The notes under the pieces are model-generated. The model had not been told where the DNA came from and did not search any database. It saw only the letters and a program-made list of their open reading frames with translations. The translations under genes and the position numbers were made by a program. Positions 37,333 to 45,485 of a DNA stretch of 64,000 bases are shown here, piece by piece; the first letter of the stretch is position 1, and the number at the start of each line of letters is the position of its first letter. This DNA comes from Saccharicrinis sp050589685. Lineage in GTDB: Bacteria > Bacteroidota > Bacteroidia > Bacteroidales > Marinilabiliaceae. Location of the stretch: contig NZ_JBNGOS010000002.1 in the NCBI RefSeq assembly GCF_050589685.1, forward strand, positions 1 to 64,000, given 5' to 3'.

Positions 37333-38709
37333 TTATTTTTCTCGTCCTCCACCTAAGGCCTGATACAAATTGATGACCGATTGCACCTGATCGTACCAAT
37401 CGTTCGTTTCAGATAGTTGTGCATCCAGTAAATCCTCCTGAGCTGTCAGAACTTCCAAATAAGTTGATGATGCCAATTGAAATAACTCACGTGTATAGAG
37501 CACCGAACGTTCTAGAGCCTCCAGTTGTTTGCTACGATCCTCTTGTTTCTGTATGGCTGTAGAATATTGAAACAGAGCGTTGCTCACTTCGCTGCCGGCA
37601 TTCAACAGGCTCTGTTTAAAATCAAGTAAAGCTTCCTCCTGAAGAGACTTTGCTATTTTTAAATTTGCCTTATTTACCCCTTGATTAAGAATTGGAGCCG
37701 TTAACGAACCGATGGCACTGGATAAAAGTTCCCCGGGATTGGCAATGATTCCGCCATTGCTATTGGTCCACCCTGCAGAAGCACTTATCGTAACATTGGG
37801 GTAAAAGGCAGATCGCGCTACGTTGGTGTTATAGAAAGCTGTGGCCAAGGCCATTTCGTACTGTTTTATATCCGGGCGATTCGCTAACATTTGTAAAGGG
37901 ACACCAACCGATATCTGCTCTGGAAGCTTAATTGTTTGCCACTCGCCCCGTTTTATGGCCTGAGGTGCTTGCCCTAAGGTGATCGAAAGCGCATTCTCCG
38001 TTTCACGTATCGACTGTTGTAAGTCGGAATAGGAGGTCTTTAGCGCATAATAACTTGCTTCACTTTGCGTAATGGAAGCTTCATTGGTCATACCTACTCC
38101 TTTTAAAGCCCGCATGCTTTCGATTCGGTCTTCCCAGCTTAAGATTGTTTTAACGGTAATGTCCAGTTGCTTGTCGAGCATCAATAAATAATAGTAATTA
38201 TCTGCGATGGTGGCAATCAACTGAGTTTGGACGGCTTGTTTGTACGCCTGGCTTTGTTCCAATGTCGTTTCAGCTCCTTTTTTTGTATTGCGTAAACCGC
38301 CAAACAAGGGAATCTGCCAGCTTGATGAAAGCCCTGATTCATATGATTTTGTAGTTGACCCATCGTAGTCGGATAGTGTACCCGTTGACGAAAAGGACAA
38401 ATCGGGTGTGTAAGCTAAACGCGCCGATGAAAGTGATGCCTCTGCTTGCTCTATACGAAGCAATGCCGTTTGTAAATCTACATTGGCTTCCAGTCCCTGT
38501 TCAATAAGCGCCTGTAATTGTGGGTCAGTGAATAGTTCTCTCCAGGGAAGATTTCCTAAATTCACACTATCCTCAGGCATTACAGCATCAACCGAACTTG
38601 TGTCGCGATAGAGATTTTCTGTTGTGACTTCTGGTGTTTCGAAGGTTTTATATACCGAACAACTGCTTAGCAGTACTATGCCGATAAAATATATGATTAT
38701 CTTTTTCAT
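37333..38709 (-). CDS. TolC/NodT-type outer-membrane efflux lipoprotein
   Basis: A 458-residue outer-membrane channel of a tripartite RND pump. The start at 38709 gives a lipoprotein signal (IGIVLLSSC, lipobox Cys near residue 17); the longer frame from 38826 would bury it. Two OEP repeats follow (ALLRIEQAEASLSSARLAYT, RPDIKQYEMALATAFYNTNV), and TYLEVLTAQEDLLDAQL ends the second. It is encoded after the RND and membrane-fusion genes in the usual order. Confidence 0.93.
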   Translation of the reverse strand: MKKIIIYFIGIVLLSSCSVYKTFETPEVTTENLYRDTSSVDAVMPEDSVNLGNLPWRELFTDPQLQALIEQGLEANVDLQTALLRIEQAEASLSSARLAYTPDLSFSSTGTLSDYDGSTTKSYESGLSSSWQIPLFGGLRNTKKGAETTLEQSQAYKQAVQTQLIATIADNYYYLLMLDKQLDITVKTILSWEDRIESMRALKGVGMTNEASITQSEASYYALKTSYSDLQQSIRETENALSITLGQAPQAIKRGEWQTIKLPEQISVGVPLQMLANRPDIKQYEMALATAFYNTNVARSAFYPNVTISASAGWTNSNGGIIANPGELLSSAIGSLTAPILNQGVNKANLKIAKSLQEEALLDFKQSLLNAGSEVSNALFQYSTAIQKQEDRSKQLEALERSVLYTRELFQLASSTYLEVLTAQEDLLDAQLSETNDWYDQVQSVINLYQALGGGREK

Positions 38710-38903
38710 TCGTTTAAAATTGTTTGTTTTCAGTGGTAACTCATGGAACTCGCTTTTAATCATCCTCCTGTGTGGCAAATTTTGTGATGCTCGTTTCATC
38801 TTATTATAATTAGAACCAAGACACAAGAATCAAGACACAAGACAAAGAACTTTAATCATTCCCCTTTGTGTTTTAACTCTCAAGTCATGGTTGTTTGATT
38901 TTT

Positions 38904-41900
38904 TTATTGTGTGATACTTGCGTTACCTGTAGTAGTTTGGCTAAAATCCTCATTCAAGGGTTTAAATTTTTCCTGAAATTTTTGGAAGATGACAAACAAA
39001 GCAGGTGTAATAAATATCTGGCAAATCATTCCAATAAGCATTCCTCCAATAACACCTGTACCTAAAGAACTATTCCCGTTGGCGCCTACTCCACTTGCAA
39101 ACATCATGGGCATTAACCCAACAATCAGCGTAAGCGAAGTCATCATAATAGGACGAAGACGTGCTGCTGCAGCTTCAATAGCAGCTTCCATAATCGATAA
39201 TCCCTCTTGACGGCGCTCAATGGCGTATTCCACAATTAAGATGGAGTTTTTAGCAATTAATCCAATCAACATGATGAGCGCTACTTGCAGATAAATGTTA
39301 TTGTCAACTCCCATAATATTGGCAAACAATAAACTACCTGCTAATCCCATTGGAATTGAAAGCACGATAGTGATGGGGAGTATGTAACTTTCGTATTGCA
39401 TACTCAACAATAAGTAGATAAACACAAATACAATAGCCAAAACATAGGCAGTAGAATTTGCACCGGTACTACTTTCTTCACGTGTCATTCCTGAAAATTC
39501 ATAGCTGTAACCAGTGGGTAGCTCTTTTGCCAGTTCTTTGATCGCATTAATGGCTTCTCCAGAGCTGTAGTCACCGTCAGGCGAACCTGTTATACCAATT
39601 GAGGTGTACATATTAAAGCGGTTAATGTTGTCAGGACCATACGCTTTTCGAAGCGTTACAAATTGCGATATGGGTGCCATTTCCGTTCCGTTACGCACCA
39701 TAATGTTATTCAAACTTTCGGTATTGGTACGATAATCCGGACTTGCCTGAATCATCACACGGTATAGTTTACCAAATCGGTTGAAATTAGAAGCATAAAT
39801 ACCACCATAATAACCTTCCAATGTAGATAAAATGACATCAGGACTGATTCCGGCGATTTTACATTTTTCCACATCCACATCGACCATATACTGCGGTGTC
39901 GATGCACTAAAAGAAGTACGTGCACTCTCTATTTCGGGTCGCTCATTAAGTTGCTGTATAAAATCCTTAGCGACCGTTTCGAAATCATTTAGATCACCAC
40001 CTGTTTTATCCTGTAACTTCAATTCAAAGCCATTGGTTACGCTATATCCTGCGACCATAGGAGGCGCTAAATACATCATGTTCCCATTTTTAACGACTTT
40101 GGCTGTTTCTCTGTTTAGCTGAGCAATAATCTCATCTACACTTTCTCCATCGCCTCGCAAGTCCCAGTCTTTTAGTTTACACATTAGATTTCCATAGGTA
40201 TTACCGGAACCATCAAGAAGACTATAACCATTACTTATGGAATACGATTCGATGGCAGGAATGCCTTGTACTATCTCCGATATCTTGGCCATTTCTTTTG
40301 TAGTCTCTTCCAATGACGTTCCCACGGGCATAGCAAGAGCACCAAAAATAGTTCCCTGATCTTCGTTGGGAATTAAGCCAGTGGGAGTGATACGCAATAA
40401 AACCACAAAAGCAATAATTACGATGCCAACAAGCGAGCCACTCATCAGTTTGTGAGCGGTAAAGAAGCCTACTCCTTTTTTATATTTATTCGTTAAACGT
40501 TTAAAGTTATCGTTAAAAGCGGTGTGAAAGCGTTGTGCAAAAGAAGTCTTCTTTTCGCCATGTTTACCCGAAGGTTTTAGCAATAGGGCACACAACGCAG
40601 GACTTAAGGTAAGTGCATTGATCCCCGAAATACCAATAGCAAATGCCATGGTTAATCCCATCTGCTTAAAGAAAATACCTGTTGTTCCACCCGTAAAGCT
40701 AACGGGGATAAAAATAGCCATCATCACCAAAGTGGATGTAACAACAGCACCGGATATCTCACCCATTGCATCTATAGAAGCCTGACGCGCCGAGGTGTAG
40801 CCGGCATCTATTTTCGCCTGAACCGCTTCCACCACAATAATGGCATCATCAACCACCGTACCAATGGCAAGTACCATGGCACATAAGGTAAGCAAGTTAA
40901 CACTAAAGCCGAATACCCACATCAGAAAAAACGAACCCACTAAGGCAACAGGTATGGCAATGGTAGGAATAAGTGTGGAACGGGTATTTTGCAGGAAGAC
41001 ATACGTGACCAGGATAACCAATAGAAAAGCTTCGAGCAGTGTTTTTACTACTTCCCAAATCGAAGCGTATAAAAAGTCGTTGGTATTCAGCATGATAGCC
41101 GATTTTACACCATCGGGGAAATCTGCTTCTGCTTCTTCTAAGAAACTTGCAATACTATTGTTAATATCCATCGCATTGGAACCCGATGTTTGGAAAACCA
41201 TACCAGTGACGCCAGGATGTCCGTTTATATTTGACGTAACACTACTTGATAAACGTCCCAGTTCTATGTTGGCAACATCTTTTAGATGTAGTACCTCCCC
41301 ATCTTTGGTAGCCGAAATAACAATATTTTCGAAATCTTCTTCACTTTGCAAACGACCTTTGTACTTTAACACATACTGAAATGTTTGATTCCCCTGTTCG
41401 CCCAATTGTCCGGGAGCTGCTTCGATGTTTTGCTCGTCGAGTGCTGTTGTTATGTCGCTGGGCATAAGGTGATATTGTGCCATTACATCGGGCTTCAACC
41501 AGATACGCATGGCGTAGTTTGATCCTGTAATGAAAACATCACTAACGCCACTAATCCGTTTGATTTGTGGAATTAAATTGATATCGGCATAGTTCTCTAA
41601 AAACGAATAATCATATTGATCATTTTCGCTATAAAGACCAAAACCCATCAACATACTCGATTGACGTTTGCTGGTAGTCACCCCAATTTTGGTGACTTCA
41701 GAAGGTAATGATCCTTCAGCCTGGCTTACCTTATTTTGCACATTTATAGCGGCCATATCCGGATCGGTGCCCAGCTCAAAATAGACCAATATTGAGGCAG
41801 TTCCGCTATTGGTTGCCGTAGAAGTCATATAGGACATATTCTCAACACCATTGATTTCCTCCTCTAAAGGAGCAACCACGCTATTGAGCACGGTTTGCGC

Positions 41901-42062
41901 ATTGGCTCCTGTATAAGTGGCCGATACCTGTATAGTTGGTGGTGCAATACTGGGATATTGGGTAATAGGTAGGGAAAATAATCCCAGTACCCCTAAAATG
42001 ACAATAAAAACAGATATTGCTGAAGATAAAACAGGCCGAGTTATAAATTTATCAAATTTCAT
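38904..42062 (-). CDS. RND-family (AcrB/MexB-type, HAE1) efflux pump
   Basis: A 1052-residue inner-membrane proton-driven transporter of the usual length. N-terminus MKFDKFITRPVLSSAISVFI; 12 transmembrane segments with two large periplasmic loops. TM4 contains the proton-relay Asp pair in IGTVVDDAIIVVEA, and PVSFTGGTTGIFFKQMGLT follows. It exports hydrophobic toxicants through the adjacent TolC-like channel. The gene begins 3 bp after the membrane-fusion gene stop, so the two are translated together. Confidence 0.96.
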   Translation of the reverse strand: MKFDKFITRPVLSSAISVFIVILGVLGLFSLPITQYPSIAPPTIQVSATYTGANAQTVLNSVVAPLEEEINGVENMSYMTSTATNSGTASILVYFELGTDPDMAAINVQNKVSQAEGSLPSEVTKIGVTTSKRQSSMLMGFGLYSENDQYDYSFLENYADINLIPQIKRISGVSDVFITGSNYAMRIWLKPDVMAQYHLMPSDITTALDEQNIEAAPGQLGEQGNQTFQYVLKYKGRLQSEEDFENIVISATKDGEVLHLKDVANIELGRLSSSVTSNINGHPGVTGMVFQTSGSNAMDINNSIASFLEEAEADFPDGVKSAIMLNTNDFLYASIWEVVKTLLEAFLLVILVTYVFLQNTRSTLIPTIAIPVALVGSFFLMWVFGFSVNLLTLCAMVLAIGTVVDDAIIVVEAVQAKIDAGYTSARQASIDAMGEISGAVVTSTLVMMAIFIPVSFTGGTTGIFFKQMGLTMAFAIGISGINALTLSPALCALLLKPSGKHGEKKTSFAQRFHTAFNDNFKRLTNKYKKGVGFFTAHKLMSGSLVGIVIIAFVVLLRITPTGLIPNEDQGTIFGALAMPVGTSLEETTKEMAKISEIVQGIPAIESYSISNGYSLLDGSGNTYGNLMCKLKDWDLRGDGESVDEIIAQLNRETAKVVKNGNMMYLAPPMVAGYSVTNGFELKLQDKTGGDLNDFETVAKDFIQQLNERPEIESARTSFSASTPQYMVDVDVEKCKIAGISPDVILSTLEGYYGGIYASNFNRFGKLYRVMIQASPDYRTNTESLNNIMVRNGTEMAPISQFVTLRKAYGPDNINRFNMYTSIGITGSPDGDYSSGEAINAIKELAKELPTGYSYEFSGMTREESSTGANSTAYVLAIVFVFIYLLLSMQYESYILPITIVLSIPMGLAGSLLFANIMGVDNNIYLQVALIMLIGLIAKNSILIVEYAIERRQEGLSIMEAAIEAAAARLRPIMMTSLTLIVGLMPMMFASGVGANGNSSLGTGVIGGMLIGMICQIFITPALFVIFQKFQEKFKPLNEDFSQTTTGNASITQ

Positions 42063-42065
42063 GAT

Positions 42066-43196
42066 TTATAATGTATCAGATTTTACTTGAATAGTTGAAC
42101 CACTGCTTAAGGAATTGATACCTTCAATTACGATTTTATCTCCTGCTGATAATCCTTTTGTTACAGCATACTGACTACCGTTGTTTAGTGGATAGATTTC
42201 AATTTCGGTACTTAATACTGTTGAGTTCTCATCTACGGTGTACACGAATATTTTGTCCTGAATCTCATAAGTGGCATTTTGTGGAATTAACAAGCAGCTA
42301 TCGAGAGCATAAGGCAGAATAACAGAAGCTGTACCACCGCTACGTAAAATTCCATCTTCGTTGGGAAAGGCTGCCCGAATACTGGCAGCACCTGTCGTCT
42401 CATCAATGGTTCCACTAATGGTTTCAATCGTTCCTAAATATCTGTAAATAACTCCATCGCTCATCTTCAATTGTACCTTAGGAAGACTTTTGATGATGTC
42501 TACTGTTAAATTATTATCCTTAGCCAGGGTAAGAAGTTTTTTCTCTGTAAGTGAAAAGTTGGCATACATTGTTGTGAATTCTGAAACCGTAGTGATAGCA
42601 TCAGACATTGTAGGACTTACCAAAGCTCCAACACGATATGATATCTTCCCGATAACACCATCAGTAGGGCTCGTTATGCGTGTGTAGGATAAATCTTTTT
42701 GAGCACTCACTAATTCCGCTTTTACCACGGCAAGTTGAGCATTACAACTACCCAATTCGTTTTGTGCAAGTTCAAGTTCATAAGCGCTTATAATATTTCG
42801 TTCTGCTAAAGATTTTTTGTTTTGAGCTGTTAGTTTAGCTGTAGCAACATTAGCTTCAGCAACTGCAACATTGGCTTTCGCTACGTTTACAGCCTCTTCA
42901 TATTGCACTTCATCGATTTGAAACAACACCTGACCTTTTTTTACGATTGATCCTTCATCCACATTTACTTTAGTGATAAACCCCGTTATTTGCGGGCGAA
43001 TATCAATGTCTTGTTTCCCTTTTATGGTAGCCGAATATGATTCGTAGAACTCCTCTGTACTTGGCTTTACTTCCATTACCGATAGCTCAGGAGTCCGCCT
43101 AGCTCTATCATCTTGCTTTTGACTGCAGGAAGCGAGTACAATTATGCTTAATAACAGTGAGATGATACCTTTTAATTTTTTAATTTGTGTATTCAT
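42066..43196 (-). CDS. RND membrane-fusion (AcrA-type) lipoprotein
   Basis: A 376-residue periplasmic adaptor starting at MNTQIKKLKG (43196; an ATG 21 bp upstream is also possible). It has a lipobox (SIIVLASC), lipoyl/barrel-sandwich halves (TGFITKVNVDEGSIVKKGQV, SPTDGVIGKISYRVGALVSP), an alpha-helical hairpin between them and a beta-barrel. It is the first gene of the pump operon and is divergent from the AraC-type regulator 146 bp away. Confidence 0.94.
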   Translation of the reverse strand: MNTQIKKLKGIISLLLSIIVLASCSQKQDDRARRTPELSVMEVKPSTEEFYESYSATIKGKQDIDIRPQITGFITKVNVDEGSIVKKGQVLFQIDEVQYEEAVNVAKANVAVAEANVATAKLTAQNKKSLAERNIISAYELELAQNELGSCNAQLAVVKAELVSAQKDLSYTRITSPTDGVIGKISYRVGALVSPTMSDAITTVSEFTTMYANFSLTEKKLLTLAKDNNLTVDIIKSLPKVQLKMSDGVIYRYLGTIETISGTIDETTGAASIRAAFPNEDGILRSGGTASVILPYALDSCLLIPQNATYEIQDKIFVYTVDENSTVLSTEIEIYPLNNGSQYAVTKGLSAGDKIVIEGINSLSSGSTIQVKSDTL

Positions 43197-43362
43197 AGCT
43201 ATTATTTTATTCGTCATATAACCAAGCTTGATATAGCTTGACTTTTTTATTTGTTGGAAGCAAAAGTAGTGTGTTTTAATAGTTAATTATGAATTGTAAT
43301 TTGGGTAAAATAGATTACTATTTAGGTTTTTACATTACCTTTGAAAATAAATTGGAAAGAGA

Positions 43363-44256
43363 ATGAAGATATACAACAACATAAAGGACTACTTTTTAAA
43401 TAAGGAGAAAAGATGTAACGATTATTCGAATCGCTTTTATATTCGATCCATAAAAGAAGATAGTAGTAAAGACATAGAACCTGATGAAATCTATTTAGAA
43501 CCTCATAAAAGAGATTTTTTTGAAATAGGCGTTTTACTTCATAATACTGTGGAGATAAAAATTGGGGAACAAACCTTGCAAAAAAGGAATAATAGTTTGG
43601 CTATTGTCTCTCCTTATCAAACCATTAACTACGGAAAGAAACCTCAAAAAGATGATGACGAAGGATATATAATTCACTTTAAAGCTACGCTATTTGAAAC
43701 ACTAAATAACTCCTACGATGTACAAAATGAATTCCCTTTCTTTAAGATTCATACTTTGCCCTTATACCAATTGGCAGATGATGATTTTACTGAAATTTTA
43801 AGCATTGTCAAAGAGATTTACCAAGAATCAAGAGCTGATAAAATGCATCATCTTGAAATCGTTCGATCTCTACTACTGATTCTATTGTATAAAATAAAAC
43901 GAATCACGCAAAATGATGATGGCATCATCAGTATGAACCGCTATGATGCAATTATGGCTAAATTCGAACAGCTCATTCATGCTAGTAACAACACATTTAT
44001 GGCAGTCAAAGAATATGCGTCAATGATGAATATTAGTCCTATTTATTTGAGTGAATGTGTCAAGAAAGCGTCGGGCAAAAGTGCGCAAAAAGTAATTATT
44101 GAATATAAAATAATGTCGGCCAAATCATTGTTACACCAGAAAAATAGATCGATAACAGAAGTAGCTGATATTTTAGGGTTTAATGAAGCGGCTAACTTCA
44201 ATCAATTTTTTAAACGCAATACAGGGATGACAGCAAGTCAGTTTAGAAAGAAGTAA
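43363..44256 (+). CDS. AraC-family transcriptional regulator, divergent from the RND operon
   Basis: A 297-residue cytoplasmic regulator: an N-terminal cupin-like sensor domain (about 30-170) and a C-terminal double helix-turn-helix (about 195-297). The second HTH is recognisable as SITEVADILGFNEAANFNQF followed by FKRNTGMTASQFRKK. Its divergent position suggests it controls the efflux operon rather than the PUL. It has no membrane or receiver domain, unlike the HTCS at 50848. Confidence 0.9.
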   Translation: MKIYNNIKDYFLNKEKRCNDYSNRFYIRSIKEDSSKDIEPDEIYLEPHKRDFFEIGVLLHNTVEIKIGEQTLQKRNNSLAIVSPYQTINYGKKPQKDDDEGYIIHFKATLFETLNNSYDVQNEFPFFKIHTLPLYQLADDDFTEILSIVKEIYQESRADKMHHLEIVRSLLLILLYKIKRITQNDDGIISMNRYDAIMAKFEQLIHASNNTFMAVKEYASMMNISPIYLSECVKKASGKSAQKVIIEYKIMSAKSLLHQKNRSITEVADILGFNEAANFNQFFKRNTGMTASQFRKK

Positions 44257-44299
44257 AAATGTATCTATTTCCAGGTATTTAATCACCTTGAACGATTTG

Positions 44300-44354
44300 T
44301 CCATACCTGTGATCGTTTTATTCATGCCATTATTGCCATGCAAATGTAATTTCA
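44300..44354 (+). promoter_or_regulatory. Candidate HTCS operator and promoter of the PLC-GH115 operon
   Basis: Half-sites TCCATACCT (44300-44308) and TTCATGCCA (44321-44329), 21 bp apart. A weak -7 element TAATTTCA (44347-44354) lies exactly 26 bp after the second half-site. The geometry equals that of the three other copies, although this one lies 10 kb beyond the efflux block. Confidence 0.58.
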
Positions 44355-44417
44355 CAACCTAAGAAAAGGGTTAAAGCATTACTAACGCAAATGCTGTGAA
44401 GTTCTAAAAAGATTAAA

Positions 44418-45479
44418 ATGAAGAAGCAAGTTCTGTTAATAACTTTTATAATTACACTATCCATGCTTTCATGTTGCAAACCGAAAACTGGTTTGAACGA
44501 TGTGCAAGTCATCGGTAGCCATAATTCATACAAAATTGCCATTGAAAAACCAGTTTGGGATTATTTGTTTCAAATGGATTCTGCCAAGGCAATATCTTTA
44601 CAATACGCACATATTCCAATTTTGGAACAATTGAATTTGGGATTGAGAAACGTAGAGTTGGATGTTTTTTTTGATCCTAATGGTGGTCATTTTTCAAATC
44701 CCAAAGGTTTGGATGTGATTCGCGCGAATGGAGACACGCCTTTAGCATATGATGAGGAAAATAAGTTGTCAGAACCAGGTTTAAAGATGTTTCATATTCA
44801 GGATGTCGATTTCAGAAGTCATCACCTTTTATTTAAGGACTGTCTCAAGGTGATGAAAAGGTGGTCGGATAAAAATCGAAACCATACCCCGGTTTTTGTA
44901 TTGATGAATACCAAAGATCAAAAAGTTGAGGGGACTCGCGATCCGCTTCATTTTACTAAGGAAGCTTTTGACAGTTTAGATCAGGAAATTCGATCTGTTT
45001 TTGCGGATGAGGACTTGATTACACCAGACTTTGTTCGGGGAGATTATGAAAGCCTGGAAGAAGCTGTATTAACCCTAGGTTGGCCTGATTTAGAAGAGGT
45101 TAAAGGTAGGTTTTTGTTTGTGCTGGACGAGAATGAAGAAAAAATAGACCGTTACCTGAAAGGACATGCTGGTTTAAAAGGAAGAGTGCTTTTTGTGAAC
45201 AGTCCTGAAGGAAATCCGGAAGCTGCTTTTAGAATCATTAATAACCCGATTAGAGATTTCGATTATATAAAAAGTTTGGTTGAAAAAGGTTATCTGGTCA
45301 GAACGCGCGCCGATGCAGCCACAAAGGAATCCAGGACGTTGGATTATACCAGGTTTGAAAAAGCAAAAGAATCGGGAGCTCAGGTAATTTCAACGGATTA
45401 TTATATCCCCTCAACATTATATAATTCATCTTTTAAAGTAGTGTTTGAGGACAATACATACGAAAGAATTAAAAAGTAA
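44418..45479 (+). CDS. PI-PLC-like (Ca-dependent phosphodiesterase family) lipoprotein
   Basis: A 353-residue lipoprotein (lipobox SMLSC) of the Ca2+-dependent PI-phospholipase C-like family. Catalytic regions visible are the His in VQVIGSHNSYK, the metal-binding LRNVELDVFFDP and MFHIQDVDF, and the C-terminal TRADAATKES. A (beta/alpha)8 phosphodiesterase fold is expected. The substrate is unknown; a cell-surface phosphodiester or glycan-phosphate is possible. The GH115 gene starts 6 bp after its stop, so the two are translationally linked and this protein probably takes part in the same catabolic process. Confidence 0.82.
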   Translation: MKKQVLLITFIITLSMLSCCKPKTGLNDVQVIGSHNSYKIAIEKPVWDYLFQMDSAKAISLQYAHIPILEQLNLGLRNVELDVFFDPNGGHFSNPKGLDVIRANGDTPLAYDEENKLSEPGLKMFHIQDVDFRSHHLLFKDCLKVMKRWSDKNRNHTPVFVLMNTKDQKVEGTRDPLHFTKEAFDSLDQEIRSVFADEDLITPDFVRGDYESLEEAVLTLGWPDLEEVKGRFLFVLDENEEKIDRYLKGHAGLKGRVLFVNSPEGNPEAAFRIINNPIRDFDYIKSLVEKGYLVRTRADAATKESRTLDYTRFEKAKESGAQVISTDYYIPSTLYNSSFKVVFEDNTYERIKK

Positions 45480-45485
45480 TACATC

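Noticed and set aside
40840..41379. 179-codon plus-strand open frame
   Set aside because: Antisense to the RND pump gene; low-complexity Ser/Thr-rich translation with no family features. The minus-strand pump is unambiguous.
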